A DNA stretch of 29,313 nt from Syntrophaceae bacterium UBA4810 (GCA_002402545.1 DHGA01000010.1:150-29462), one strand, 5' to 3'; shown: positions 15,108 through 24,660, numbered from the stretch's first letter. Translations and numbers: made by a program. The notes: generated by a model from the sequence alone, not told the origin.

Positions 15108-15983
15108 ATGGCGGGAAATTTTATCGCAAACGATATACCACAGTTAGAAAAACAGGATGTTGGCGGAGCCGAATTGCCTTACCTCTACTATGGCAGTAAC
15201 GGCTCCGCGTTATTTTTCGCGCATGCCACCGGATTTCTTCCCTGGTTGTGGCATCCCATTGTAAAAGAATTTTCTGATCAAAACAGGGTTTGGGTTCCCT
15301 ATATATGTAATTATCGCGAATGCGATCCGGAAAAAGGTGGCTTGAGCTGGGATATCATAGCCAAAGACCTGTCTGTCTTTTGTGCTAAACAAAAAATTCA
15401 GAAACCTTTATTTGTCGGTCATTCCATGGGCGGGACAGTGCTCACCATCGCCGCGGCGCTCTACGGCGTGGAACCTGCCGGGCTTATTCTCATCGAACCT
15501 ATTTTTCTGCCGGAAGATATTTATTCGATGACCCCAACCGTGAAAGATCATCCGCTTGCTTCCAAATCAATAAAAAGAACGAATCACTGGAAAAGCGAAG
15601 AGGACGCGTGGAATTATTTGAAATCGAAAACACTTTTTTCGGATTGGGACGAAGAAGTTTTGCGCCTGTACATACAATACGGAATGGAAAAACAACAAGC
15701 GGGGGATTTGAAACTTGCCTGCGCGCCGGAAAACGAAGCGGCGATGTTCATGGGCGGCTGGAACAGAAATCCCTGGCCGCTGCTTAATAAAATTAAATGT
15801 CCGGTTCTGGTAGTTGAGGGAGAAAAAAGCGAAAATCGCGGATTTATCGATTTGCAAAGAGCCGTTTCTTTATTTCCTGACAGCATTTATAAATTGGTTG
15901 AGGGGGCGGGTCATTTAATCCCCATGCAAAAGCCAAAAGAGACAACGCGTATAATTAAAGATTTCTTAAAGCAGCTGGCCTGA
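15108..15983 (+). CDS. Alpha/beta-hydrolase
   Basis: 291 residues with the alpha/beta-hydrolase core. The oxyanion-hole region is FFAHATGF (36-43), the nucleophile elbow is VGHSMGG with S106, and the catalytic His lies in GAGHLIPM (about 272) near the C-terminus; the acid is probably the Asp/Glu around 'VVEGEKSENRG'. No signal peptide or membrane span. The substrate cannot be told; the architecture suits an esterase, lipase-like or C-C hydrolase. It follows the arginine decarboxylase by 26 nt on the same strand, though the Shine-Dalgarno is poor. Confidence 0.87.
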   Translation: MAGNFIANDIPQLEKQDVGGAELPYLYYGSNGSALFFAHATGFLPWLWHPIVKEFSDQNRVWVPYICNYRECDPEKGGLSWDIIAKDLSVFCAKQKIQKPLFVGHSMGGTVLTIAAALYGVEPAGLILIEPIFLPEDIYSMTPTVKDHPLASKSIKRTNHWKSEEDAWNYLKSKTLFSDWDEEVLRLYIQYGMEKQQAGDLKLACAPENEAAMFMGGWNRNPWPLLNKIKCPVLVVEGEKSENRGFIDLQRAVSLFPDSIYKLVEGAGHLIPMQKPKETTRIIKDFLKQLA

Positions 15984-16000
15984 AAATCAGCGCCTTTAAT

Positions 16001-16258
16001 TTATTTTTTCTTCAGAGCTTCAATCTTTTTTCCTTTCGGCAATTTCTTAATATATAATTCCAGGCGCAAAGCTTGTGTGCGGTTCATGTTTTTGCTTACC
16101 GCGAGTAGTTTCACAGGTAGTCTGCCTCGCGTGTATTTGGAAGCTATTCCTTTATTATGTGCCGCGATTCTTTTTTTAATATCTTTGGTCACGCCGGTAT
16201 AAATAGTTTTATCAGCGCATCGCAAAAGATATACAACCCACAAACTGTCTTCCCGCAT
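16001..16258 (-). CDS. GIY-YIG nuclease-superfamily protein (YhbQ/UPF0213-like)
   Basis: 85 residues, a stand-alone GIY-YIG domain: VVYLLRCADKTIYTGVTKDIKKRIAAHNKG carries the 'GIY' (VYL), 'YIG' (YTG) and catalytic Arg positions, followed by GRLPVKLL and a C-terminal RLELYIKKL with the metal-binding Glu. Proteins of this size are widespread and poorly characterised DNA-acting enzymes. ATG 16258 is preferred to 16360 because GGAG lies 9 nt upstream and the domain begins right after it. It is convergent with the hydrolase gene, 17 nt apart. Confidence 0.88.
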   Translation of the reverse strand: MREDSLWVVYLLRCADKTIYTGVTKDIKKRIAAHNKGIASKYTRGRLPVKLLAVSKNMNRTQALRLELYIKKLPKGKKIEALKKK

Positions 16259-16363
16259 GTTTTCCTGCTCCTTTTCATACAATTTATAGCATGACGTTGT
16301 CTGGATTTCTATTTTAAATGGATTAAAAAGGTTAATTTCAGCATCAAAATCCTCAAACAATTA

Positions 16364-16460
16364 GACCAGTTAGTCAATAATAATTTATTATATTCTTAAA
16401 TATAATAATAACTTGACAAAGCGATAACCCCGTTAGTATATTTTTGTCGACCAAGCAGTC
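16364..16460 (+). promoter_or_regulatory. Promoter and two operator-like half-palindromes of the TetR/ABC operon
   Basis: Two related 12-base sites, GACCAGTTAGTC (16364-16375) and GACCAAGCAGTC (16449-16460), share GACCA...AGTC (9 of 12 bases) with GAC and GTC arms six apart, typical of TetR-type operators. Between them lie TTGACA (16413-16418) and TATATT (16437-16442) with an 18-base spacer. The second site would cover the transcription start, so TetR bound there should repress its own operon. Confidence 0.6.
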
Positions 16461-16481
16461 GAAATTAAAACCGGGGGATTT

Positions 16482-17096
16482 ATGCCGAAGATTGTCGACC
16501 GGGAGAAAAAACGCGTCGAGATAGCGCAAAAAGCCATTGAGGTTCTGGCCAAGAGAGGCTTCCAGGCTACCACCATTCAGGATATTGCGGACGCGGCCAG
16601 CCTGGGCAAAGGAACCATCTATCACTATTTCAAAACAAAAGAAGAAATACTCTGGGCTGTATCGGAGCAAATGTTTCGCGAAACAGAAAGATCCCTGGGC
16701 GCCGCTCTTTTGAAAATTAACGAGCCGATGGACAAACTGGTTGCACTCATTGAAGAAGCCCTGCACATCACGGAAGAGCTGGAACACATTTTTATAATCT
16801 ATTCCGAACTGTGGCTCATGACCGTCAGAGGCGAGCAGACCGGCGATTTCGTCAATGTGCTCAGGCGCCTGCAAAATGACATGACAAACCTCGTAGCTTC
16901 AATGATTCGCGAAGGAAAAAAACAGGGACTATGGCCGGGCGATACCGATGCTGACGCGCTTGCCGGTTATCTGGCTTCATCGTTTGACGGAGTTTTTGCG
17001 CACTATATGATAGATAAAGAAAATTTCGATATTAAGCGCGTAACCAATGAATTTATAAAATTCCTTATTAAACAGAGCGCGCCGAAAAATGACTAA
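16482..17096 (+). CDS. TetR-family transcriptional repressor
   Basis: 204 residues. The N-terminal 60 are a standard TetR DNA-binding domain (AQKAIEVLAKRGFQATTIQDIADAASLGKGTIYHYFKTKEEIL), followed by a helical ligand-binding domain of ordinary length. GGGGGA precedes the ATG. It is the first gene of an ABC-exporter operon: its stop overlaps the ATPase start by 8 nt, and operator-like repeats flank its promoter. It therefore most likely represses its own operon and releases it when the exported compound binds. Confidence 0.94.
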   Translation: MPKIVDREKKRVEIAQKAIEVLAKRGFQATTIQDIADAASLGKGTIYHYFKTKEEILWAVSEQMFRETERSLGAALLKINEPMDKLVALIEEALHITEELEHIFIIYSELWLMTVRGEQTGDFVNVLRRLQNDMTNLVASMIREGKKQGLWPGDTDADALAGYLASSFDGVFAHYMIDKENFDIKRVTNEFIKFLIKQSAPKND

Positions 17097-17826
17097 AAAA
17101 AAGACACGGGCGGAAGACGCCGCAAAAATTGTTTTTCATGTTGAAGATCTCACTAAAACATATCAGATGGGAGAGGTGCAGGTGCACGCCCTTCGTGGCG
17201 CGAACATGGAATTATACGAGGGGGAGATGGTTGTTTTACTGGGACCCTCCGGAAGCGGAAAGTCCACTCTGCTCAACATTTTGGGCGGGTTGGATACGGC
17301 AACCAGCGGCCTTGTTGTCTATCGTGATAAAAATTTAACAAAAGCAAACGAACAAGAATTGACTGAATACCGGCGTTTTCATGTCGGGTTTGTTTTCCAG
17401 TTTTACAATCTGATTTCCAGCCTCACTGCCAGAGAAAACGTGGCGGTGGTTACGGAAATATCGAAAAACCCGATGTCGCCTGATGATGCCCTGGAGCTGG
17501 TGGGACTGACCGAGAGAATGGATCATTTCCCCGCGCAGCTTTCCGGCGGCGAACAGCAGCGCGTGGCCATTGCCCGTGCCATCTCCAAAAATCCGCAGGT
17601 TCTTCTTTGTGATGAACCCACCGGAGCGCTGGATTCCGAAACAGGAATTGTTGTGCTCGAAGCGCTGGAGCGGATAAACCGGGAACTGGGCACGGCCACC
17701 GCCATTATCACGCATAACGTAGATATCGCGGGCATGTCCGACCGCGTTATTCACTTAAGCAACGGTGTCATTTCCGAAGTAAGCATAAACAAAACAAAGA
17801 AGTCTCCTGGCGAGCTACACTGGTAA
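17089..17826 (+). CDS. ABC transporter ATP-binding protein (MacB/LolD type)
   Basis: 245 residues. Complete nucleotide-binding domain: Walker A GPSGSGKST at 52-60, Q-loop in FVFQFYNLI, signature LSGGEQQR at 151-158, Walker B LLCDEP at 172-177 followed by TGALDSETG, and the H-loop in ITHN. The sequence type (LNILGGLD, FQFYNLI) places it with MacB/LolD/FtsE-like export systems rather than importers. Its ATG overlaps the TetR stop by 8 nt, and it is followed after 4 nt by the permease, so the proteins are made together. It powers the FtsX-type permease next door. Confidence 0.95.
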   Translation: MTKKKTRAEDAAKIVFHVEDLTKTYQMGEVQVHALRGANMELYEGEMVVLLGPSGSGKSTLLNILGGLDTATSGLVVYRDKNLTKANEQELTEYRRFHVGFVFQFYNLISSLTARENVAVVTEISKNPMSPDDALELVGLTERMDHFPAQLSGGEQQRVAIARAISKNPQVLLCDEPTGALDSETGIVVLEALERINRELGTATAIITHNVDIAGMSDRVIHLSNGVISEVSINKTKKSPGELHW

Positions 17827-17830
17827 GGCG

Positions 17831-20194
17831 ATGAAAACACTGGACAGAAAACTCTGGCGTGATTTGTGGCATATGAAGGGACAGGTTTTTGCCATTACCC
17901 TGGTCATAATGAGCGGCGTGGCCACTTTTGTCATGTTTATCACCACTATGGATTCCCTGGAATACACGAGAACAAAATTTTACCGTGATTATAATTTTGC
18001 CGACGCTTTTGTTCACCTGAGGCGCGCGCCGGAGAGCCTCATAGAAAAAATTAAAGACATCGAAGGAATCAGGCAGGCGGAAACAAGAGTCGTAGCTCAG
18101 GTAAAACTCGATATTAGCGGTTTCAACGAACCGGTCAACGCCCGGGTTATATCAATTCCCGACGGCGGCACGCCGCTGCTCAACGGGATTTATATCCGCA
18201 GAGGCTCTCTTCCCGATCCGGCCAAGGACAACGAAGTGGTAATCAGCGAAAACTTTGCCCAGGCGCATAATCTAAATATTGGAGATCAGTTTGCCGCCAT
18301 CATCAGTGGAAAGTGGAAAAAAATGACGATATGCGGTATCGCCCTTTCGCCGGAATTTGTTTTAATGATGAAACCGGAAGCGATGAGTCCGGATTTCAAG
18401 CGATATGGCGTTTTGTGGATGAACCGCAAAGCGTTGAGCGAAGCCTATGATATGGACGGCGCTTTCAACAGCGTTGTCCTCACGCTGCAGCCGCAGGCTA
18501 GATTAAGTGATGTCCTGCGCGCCATTGATAATGTTGTGGGAAAATACGGGGGCTTCGGCGCTTACGGCCGTAAAGACCAAATATCGCACCGTCTTTTAAG
18601 CGAAGAATTTAAACAGCTAAAAACAAGCTCTAAAATTTTTCCTTCTATCTTCATTTTCGTTTCCGCGTTCCTTTTAAACGTGGTTATGAGCAGAACAATA
18701 AACACGCAGCGCGAACAAATCGCCGCACTGAAAGCCTTCGGCTTCGGCAATTATGACATCGGCGTTCACTATGCCAAACTGGTGGTGCTGATCATCACTG
18801 CAGGCTTGATTAGCGGTATTGGCTGCGGCATCTGGTTTGGCCACATTCTCGGCGATATTTATATGGCGGTTTACCGCTTCCCTTATCTTGTTTATATTCT
18901 CAAACCATGGGTGATAATCGCCGCTGTTTTTGTTAGTGTTTTTTCCGCGCTTGCCGGAACACTGCACACCTTGTGGCGTGCCGCCAAGCAGCCGCCCGCG
19001 GAAGCAATGCGACCTGAACCTCCGGCGCAGTTCAGGGTATCACTGATTGAGAAAATAGGGCTGGGCCGAAAAATTACCCAACCGTCAAAGATTATCATGC
19101 GGAATATCGAAAGAAAGCCAATCCGCACTCTTCTTTCTATTATCGGAATTTCTCTGGCCTGCGGCACCATGATTGCAAGCGGATTTTTTAAAGACGCTGT
19201 CGATTACATGATTAAGGTACAATTTGTCCTTTCCCAGAAAGAAGACATGAGTGTTTCTTTTTTTGACTTAACGTCAAGGCGCGCCATTTACGAGCTTCAG
19301 CAAATTGACGGCGTACAGTATGTCGAAACATACCGTATCGTACCGGTAAAGTTTATCAATGGCCACCGCTCCTACAAAACAGTTATAAAGGGAATGGATC
19401 CGGACAGCCGGCTGCAATTTCTCCTGGATACAAATCTCAACAGAGTAACCCTGCCCTCTTCCGGTCTGATGCTGACGGATCACCTGGCGAAAATTCTTAA
19501 AGTGCGGCCCGGAGACAAACTGACGATTGAAGTTCTGGAAGGTTCGCGCGCCACCCGCGAGGTGACTGTTGTCGCGCTGGTCAAACAGTACCTGGGCGTT
19601 ACCGGTTATATGGATTTGTCTTCACTAAACAGATTAATGAAAACGGGTGATTCCGTCTCGGGCGCTTATCTGGTTACCGATAAAAACAAACAGGAAAAAC
19701 TTTTTCTGGACTTTATTAAAACGCCTCGTGTCTCCGGAACAGTGGTGAGAGCAAATGAAATAACCAATTTCTATGAGATTCAGGCCAAAGGCATGCTTTT
19801 TTTTACTTTCATCGCCACACTGATGGCCTGCTTTATTTCTTTTGGTGTCGTTTACAACAACGCCCGCATCGCTTTTTCCGAAAGAAGCAGGGAACTCTCC
19901 AGCCTGCGCGTGCTGGGTTACACCCGCGGGGAAATTTCTTACATCCTTTTAGGTGAACTCGCGCTCATTACCTTTATCGCCATTCCCGTAGGTTTCGTGT
20001 TGGGTTACTGGCTTTGCGCTTATTTAGCGTACGCGCTGGCCTCGGACCTTTTCCGGGTGCCGCTGACTATATCTTCAAAAACTTTTTCTATGGCCGCGCT
20101 GGTTGTTTTGGTTTCGGCTTCCGTATCAGGATTAATCGTGCGGCATAAACTTGACCATCTGGATCTTGTTGAAGTATTAAAAACCAGGGAGTAA
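17831..20194 (+). CDS. ABC transporter permease with two FtsX domains
   Basis: 787 residues. A first membrane helix (about 17-40) is followed by a large periplasmic MacB-like domain (about 45-255), an FtsX domain with three helices (about 268-385), a further helix near 430-455 (IRTLLSIIGISLACG), a second periplasmic domain and a second FtsX domain at the C-terminus (about 650-780, ELSSLRVLGYTRGEIS). This duplicated arrangement is the long 'two-FtsX' permease type, which works as one polypeptide. It is the membrane part of the exporter with the ATPase upstream and the adaptor downstream. The substrate is unknown; lipids, peptides or drugs are all possible for this class. Confidence 0.93.
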   Translation: MKTLDRKLWRDLWHMKGQVFAITLVIMSGVATFVMFITTMDSLEYTRTKFYRDYNFADAFVHLRRAPESLIEKIKDIEGIRQAETRVVAQVKLDISGFNEPVNARVISIPDGGTPLLNGIYIRRGSLPDPAKDNEVVISENFAQAHNLNIGDQFAAIISGKWKKMTICGIALSPEFVLMMKPEAMSPDFKRYGVLWMNRKALSEAYDMDGAFNSVVLTLQPQARLSDVLRAIDNVVGKYGGFGAYGRKDQISHRLLSEEFKQLKTSSKIFPSIFIFVSAFLLNVVMSRTINTQREQIAALKAFGFGNYDIGVHYAKLVVLIITAGLISGIGCGIWFGHILGDIYMAVYRFPYLVYILKPWVIIAAVFVSVFSALAGTLHTLWRAAKQPPAEAMRPEPPAQFRVSLIEKIGLGRKITQPSKIIMRNIERKPIRTLLSIIGISLACGTMIASGFFKDAVDYMIKVQFVLSQKEDMSVSFFDLTSRRAIYELQQIDGVQYVETYRIVPVKFINGHRSYKTVIKGMDPDSRLQFLLDTNLNRVTLPSSGLMLTDHLAKILKVRPGDKLTIEVLEGSRATREVTVVALVKQYLGVTGYMDLSSLNRLMKTGDSVSGAYLVTDKNKQEKLFLDFIKTPRVSGTVVRANEITNFYEIQAKGMLFFTFIATLMACFISFGVVYNNARIAFSERSRELSSLRVLGYTRGEISYILLGELALITFIAIPVGFVLGYWLCAYLAYALASDLFRVPLTISSKTFSMAALVVLVSASVSGLIVRHKLDHLDLVEVLKTRE

Positions 20195-20198
20195 AAAA

Positions 20199-21401
20199 AT
20201 GAATGATCTAACGCGCAGAAAATTATTGATTGCCGGATTTAGCCTGCTGGTCATCTTGCTGATTGCTTACGGATTCCTTCCGAAAAGGCAGGAAGTCGAT
20301 CTCGTCAGCGTACAGCGGGGAGATTTTCAGGTAACTATCGAAGAAGAAGGAAAAACACGCCTTAAGCAGCGTTATACCGTCTCGTCGCCCTCAGCCGGAT
20401 ACATGCGCCGCGTTGATTTAAAAGTCGGCGACACGGTAAAAAAAGGGCAAACCCTTGTCGTTTTGGAACCCCTGCGTTCGCAAGCACTTGACCCGCGCAG
20501 CCGCGCACAGGCGCAATTGAGTGTTTCCGCGGCGCAGTCCGCCCTGGAAGCCGCCATAGAAAAGGAACGCGCGGCCGCGTCTGATTCAGAATACGCAGAA
20601 AAGAGGCTTGAAAGAATGTCCAATTTATTTTCTAAAGGCTACATTGCCAAAGATCAGTTCGAGCAAACCGAGACAGAAGCGAAAAAAGCACGTGCCCATC
20701 ATCTTTCGGCCAAAGCCGCGGTGAATATGGCGCGCGCGGATTTGCAAAGCGTACGCGCGAACCTGCAAAATTTCAGCACTGTTAAAGATATTGGCAAGCA
20801 AAACCTTATTTATATTTCTTCTCCCGTAAACGGATCTGTTTTTCGACTCTACCGTGAAAGCGAGGGAGCTCTAAGCGTTGGCGAACCGCTTATGGATATC
20901 GGAAATCAGAAAGATCTGGAAATCCGCTCGGAAGTTCTTTCTTCTGACGCGGTAAAAATAAAGGAAGGAACAACTGTCTTTTTCAAACGCTGGGGGCAGG
21001 ATGAAACGCTTACAGGAGTTGTGCGGGTTGTTGAACCTGCCGGCTTTACCAAAATATCCAGTCTGGGTGTGGAAGAACAAAGGGTCCTGATTATTGCCGA
21101 TATTACGTCAGATCAGGAAAAGTGGCAAGCTCTGGGCGACGGTTATCGTCTGGAAGCGCATTTTATTATCTGGGAAGGGAAAGATATTCTGCAGATTCCC
21201 GCCAGCGCACTTTTCCGCTTGGGAAACGAATGGGCTGTGTTTGCGGCGGAAAGAGGAAAGGCGCGCCGGCGAACAGTTGAAATCGGCCATCGTAACGGCT
21301 TAGCGGCGGAAATTATTTCCGGATTAATGGAAGGTGAAAAAGTGGTTGCCTATCCCGACGATTCCATTAACGACGGAACCAGAATAAAGCAGAGAAAATA
21401 A
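20199..21401 (+). CDS. HlyD/AcrA-type periplasmic adaptor (membrane fusion protein)
   Basis: 400 residues. A single membrane anchor (about 8-27) is followed by a barrel/lipoyl segment (SPSAGYMRRVDLKVGDTVKKGQTLVVLEP, about 67-95), a coiled-coil alpha-hairpin (about 98-195, rich in Ala/Glu/Lys/Arg) and beta-barrel/membrane-proximal domains. It links the inner-membrane exporter to an outer-membrane channel. The start follows the permease stop by 4 nt with AGGGAG in the end of the permease gene. No outer-membrane factor gene lies in this operon, so a TolC-like protein encoded elsewhere is presumed. The gene ends 20 nt before the convergent MerR gene, with no visible hairpin terminator. Confidence 0.93.
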   Translation: MNDLTRRKLLIAGFSLLVILLIAYGFLPKRQEVDLVSVQRGDFQVTIEEEGKTRLKQRYTVSSPSAGYMRRVDLKVGDTVKKGQTLVVLEPLRSQALDPRSRAQAQLSVSAAQSALEAAIEKERAAASDSEYAEKRLERMSNLFSKGYIAKDQFEQTETEAKKARAHHLSAKAAVNMARADLQSVRANLQNFSTVKDIGKQNLIYISSPVNGSVFRLYRESEGALSVGEPLMDIGNQKDLEIRSEVLSSDAVKIKEGTTVFFKRWGQDETLTGVVRVVEPAGFTKISSLGVEEQRVLIIADITSDQEKWQALGDGYRLEAHFIIWEGKDILQIPASALFRLGNEWAVFAAERGKARRRTVEIGHRNGLAAEIISGLMEGEKVVAYPDDSINDGTRIKQRK

Positions 21402-21420
21402 ACGTAAAAGATTTCTGTGT

Positions 21421-21801
21421 TTACGAATTGATTTTCGAGCGAATGCGCTCCTGATATTCCATAATTTCGTTTCTCAGAATATCCAAATCGGCAATGCGCT
21501 CTTCCAGCATTTTTAAGTGATTGCTTAACAGTTCCAAAAGGCGGTTGAGCACTTTTTCGTTGGACTTTTCAATGGTCCACATTGCTTCAAGTTCCTGCAT
21601 GTCCGAAAGTGTCAGCCCCATGATTTTCAGGCGTTTGATTAATTTAAGGCGGCGCAAATCAGCTTCAGTATAAACGCGGCGTCCGCCTTCCATGCGTTTT
21701 ATAGAGTTGAGCAGCCCGATTTCTTCATAATAGCGGATGGTGCGCTGGCTCATTTCCAGTTTTTTAGCGAGCTCTCCTATAGAGATAGATTCACCGTTCA
21801 T
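21421..21801 (-). CDS. MerR-family transcriptional regulator
   Basis: 126 residues: N-terminal winged HTH (SIGELAKKLEMSQRTIRYYEEIGLL, about 6-30) with the wing GGRRVYTEADLRRLKLI, then a long dimerisation coiled coil (about 85-120) and no cysteine-rich metal-binding tail. It lacks the effector domain of BmrR types. Position right behind two acyl-CoA synthetase genes suggests control of fatty-acid or organic-acid activation, like the LiuR-type MerR proteins of proteobacterial acyl-CoA metabolism (inference). It could bind the palindrome near 24723-24744 at the promoter of that locus. Confidence 0.9.
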   Translation of the reverse strand: MNGESISIGELAKKLEMSQRTIRYYEEIGLLNSIKRMEGGRRVYTEADLRRLKLIKRLKIMGLTLSDMQELEAMWTIEKSNEKVLNRLLELLSNHLKMLEERIADLDILRNEIMEYQERIRSKINS

Positions 21802-21827
21802 GTTTTACACTAATGGCCTTTTCATAA

Positions 21828-22910
21828 TTACGCGGCGTATTTCTGGCGCAATTCCCTTTTTAATATTTTGCCGGATGGATTTTTCACCAGTTCCTCGGCA
21901 ATAAATACCTTTGGGGGAAATTTGAAGCCGGCCAGCCTTTCTTTACAAAAGTCAATTATATCTTTGTCCCCAACCCGCGCTCCGTTTTTTGGAACCACAA
22001 CCGCCTCTACCGCCGGGTGCGTGTAGATGACTTCTTCAACTTCGCGCGAGGCTACGTTTTCTCCGCATGTCTTTATCATATCTTTCTTTCGATCCACAAC
22101 ATATAAATAACCGTTACCGCCTATAACGCCCAGATAGCCGCTCATCACCTGTCCGGAGCGGTGAACTATTTCTCCCCCTTCGCCCACGCCAACAAAGTTG
22201 CCCTCATCATCCATCAGGCGCGTTTCCACGTTGATCACCGGTTTATCCGCTAAACCTGCTTTGGCCAGATGATCTTCCGGTGTAAGAATAGTCGCTGCCG
22301 CGCTCATTTCCGTCTGACCATAATAATTCCAGAGACAAATTCCTTCAAAAGCATTGCTTGACTGTCCGATTACTTATATCGGCATAATATTTGCCCCGTC
22401 CACTTCAATATCCGGCTCAGCATCCGGCATAAGGGGTATTTCTTTTTTCCAAATCAAAAATAACCGGTTGGTAATTTTTCCTTGTGCAGGGAAATTATTC
22501 CCCATTTCTTTACTGACGGGAAAAGTTTTTTCTCTTTTCCACTAAATTAACAAGATTATTTTCCGCCAGCAATATTTTCGCGCCGGAATGAGAAACTACG
22601 TACGAGATTTCTTCGGTGTTCAGCATATAATTGAGCGGCACCTGCGCCGCGCCGCTTTTAGCTAATCCTAAAAGCGATATCGCGTAAAAATACGAGTTGT
22701 AGGCAGGGATGGATACGTTGTCTCCTTTTTTTCACTCCATACTCCAGTATCAAATTGGCAAAACGGCAGGCCCTTTTATCCAACTCATAAAGCGTGAGTA
22801 TCGTGTCACGGAAGATAAGCACCGTCCGCTCAGGATAACGTGCCGCGGATCTTTGGGAAATGTCTCCTATTGTATCGCGATGAAAATTTTCAGTCGTTTT
22901 AAAACATCAT
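21828..22910 (-). pseudogene. Decayed acyl-CoA synthetase (AMP-binding) gene
   Basis: The remains of a second acyl-CoA ligase. From 22910 one can follow ENFHRDTIGDISQRSAARYPERTVLIF, a family N-terminus, but the frame shifts near 22895 (a run of four T), near 22731 (seven A where six would restore the frame) and near 22530, and a TAA interrupts the frame at 22376-22374. The middle is gone: after residue about 175 the sequence jumps to NYYGQTEMSAAA, skipping the ATP-binding SGTTG loop and about 150 residues. The last part (21828-22307, 160 residues) is an intact C-terminal domain with GEIVHRSGQ and catalytic Lys in PSGKILKR. Homopolymer shifts could be sequencing errors, but the deletion and stop argue for real decay. 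A short product from ATG 22307 could still be made. Confidence 0.85.
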
Positions 22911-22980
22911 TATTACGTATCAAACATTTATATTCTTTTGATTGTTTTTGCTAAGAAAAGCCCTGTGACAATCCCAGAAT

Positions 22981-24621
22981 TCAGTTTTTATATTTTTTGG
23001 CAAATATTTCTTTCATCTTATACTTCTGAATTTTACCGCTTGCCGTCATCGGATAGCCATCCACAAACTCCCAGTATTTTGGAATTTTATGACGGGCGAT
23101 CTTGCCCTTGCAGAATTCGGCAAATTCATCCGCCTCGGGGTTATGGCCGTTTTTCAGCTGTATAGCCGCGAGCACCTGTTCGCCGTATTTTGAATCGGGA
23201 ATGCCGATCACCTGCACATTTTCAATCTTTGGATGTTTATAGAGAAATTCTTCGATTTCCCGCGGATAAATGTTTTCACCGCCGCGGATAATCATATCTT
23301 TGATTCTGCCGGTTACCTTGAAATAACCGTTTTTATCCACCTCTCCAAGATCGCCCGTGTGCAGCCAGCCATCCTGATCAATTGCTTCTTTTGTAGCCTG
23401 CGCCATTTTATAATAACCTTTCATCACGCATTCGCTACGGGTTACAATTTCCCCCTGAACATCGAAAGGCAAATCCTTTCCGCTATCCGGATCAATAATC
23501 TTGCCTTCAATATCCGGCAGAAGCCTGCCTACGGTAGCCACGCGCAATTGAACCGGATCATCACGTCTCGTCATCGTCATGACCGGCGCACATTCTGTCT
23601 GGCCGAAGGCAATGACGATTTCCTCGCAATGCATTTTCTCTCTAACCTGATTCATTGTTTCTTCAGGACAAGGCGCCCCGGCCATAATACCCGTGCGAAG
23701 GCAGGTCAAGTCATAACGGGCAAAGTCTGGATGATTTAAAATGGCCACAAACATAGTCGGCACACCATTTATGGCAGTGCATCTCTCCGAGTTTATGGCC
23801 GCGAGCGCCTTAGGGGGGTCAAAGAATTCCATCACTACCATTGTCGAACCGTGATACACAGCGTTCATCGTGCTCATCACACAACCGAAACAATGGAAAA
23901 GCGGAACCTGTATAAGAAGCTTATCTTTTTCGGTCATTCCCATAACATCGCCGACCATACGACCGTTGTTGACGATATTGCGGTGTGTAAGCATGACGCC
24001 TTTGGGAAAGCCGGTTGTTCCCGATGTATATTGCATATTGATAACGTCGTTTTCATCTAACGACTTTACGCGCGCATCCAATTCTTCATCGGATATACTT
24101 TCTCCGAGCGCTACCATCTCTTCAAATCGCAGCATACCGGGGGCTTTATCTCTATTTCCGATATAGATAACTTTTTTCAAAAGCGGAAGCTTTTCGCAAG
24201 AGAGTTCTTGCCCTTTATTTTTGTCCAGTTCCGGAATAACGCGGCGCACCGTTTCATAAAAGTTCACATCGCGGTAAGCTTCCATGACAAACAAAACGCT
24301 GGAATCGGATTGTTTTAGTATATATTCCAGCTCATGAGATTGATAATTTGTGTTCACCGTTACCAGCACACCGCCTACCATCCCCAGTCCAAACTGCAGA
24401 TAAATCCATTCTGGGATGTTGGTTGTCCAGACGGATACATGATCGCCTCTTTTAATGCCCAAAGCCATGAGACCTTTAGCCACTTTTCTGCACTGAGCGT
24501 AAAATTCCTGATAATTTAAACGCACCCCGAATTCGGGATGTACAAGAGCGGCATTGAGCGGATACCGTCTGGTGGCTTCACTTATTACCTGCCCTATTGT
24601 TTCATTTACAAAACCCGTCAT
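22981..24621 (-). CDS. Acyl-CoA synthetase (fatty-acid/organic-acid CoA ligase, AMP-forming)
   Basis: 546 residues, complete ANL-superfamily ligase. The ATP-binding loop is YTSGTTGFPKG (198-208), followed by the aromatic FGQTE motif, the hinge segment GRIKDMIIRGGENIYPREIE and the C-terminal catalytic lysine in SGKIQK (about 535). It activates a carboxylic acid to acyl-AMP and then acyl-CoA; overall similarity is to medium/long-chain fatty-acid ligases, though the chain length cannot be fixed. ATG 24621 is chosen over 24651 because AGAGGA lies before it and homology begins there. A strong promoter with an operator-like palindrome lies 100-150 nt upstream; the decayed paralog and the MerR gene follow. 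Confidence 0.93.
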   Translation of the reverse strand: MTGFVNETIGQVISEATRRYPLNAALVHPEFGVRLNYQEFYAQCRKVAKGLMALGIKRGDHVSVWTTNIPEWIYLQFGLGMVGGVLVTVNTNYQSHELEYILKQSDSSVLFVMEAYRDVNFYETVRRVIPELDKNKGQELSCEKLPLLKKVIYIGNRDKAPGMLRFEEMVALGESISDEELDARVKSLDENDVINMQYTSGTTGFPKGVMLTHRNIVNNGRMVGDVMGMTEKDKLLIQVPLFHCFGCVMSTMNAVYHGSTMVVMEFFDPPKALAAINSERCTAINGVPTMFVAILNHPDFARYDLTCLRTGIMAGAPCPEETMNQVREKMHCEEIVIAFGQTECAPVMTMTRRDDPVQLRVATVGRLLPDIEGKIIDPDSGKDLPFDVQGEIVTRSECVMKGYYKMAQATKEAIDQDGWLHTGDLGEVDKNGYFKVTGRIKDMIIRGGENIYPREIEEFLYKHPKIENVQVIGIPDSKYGEQVLAAIQLKNGHNPEADEFAEFCKGKIARHKIPKYWEFVDGYPMTASGKIQKYKMKEIFAKKYKN

Positions 24622-24660
24622 GATTTTCCTCTTTGCCGTTTTACACATCATTAATTTACC

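Noticed and set aside
22374..22376. Stop inside the acyl-CoA synthetase remnant as a recoding site
   Set aside because: It is a TAA, not TGA, and frameshifts plus a large deletion accompany it, so it is gene decay.
22709..23165. Plus-strand frames across the acyl-CoA synthetase locus
   Set aside because: They are antisense to coding and pseudogene sequence, with no ribosome-binding site or recognisable domain.
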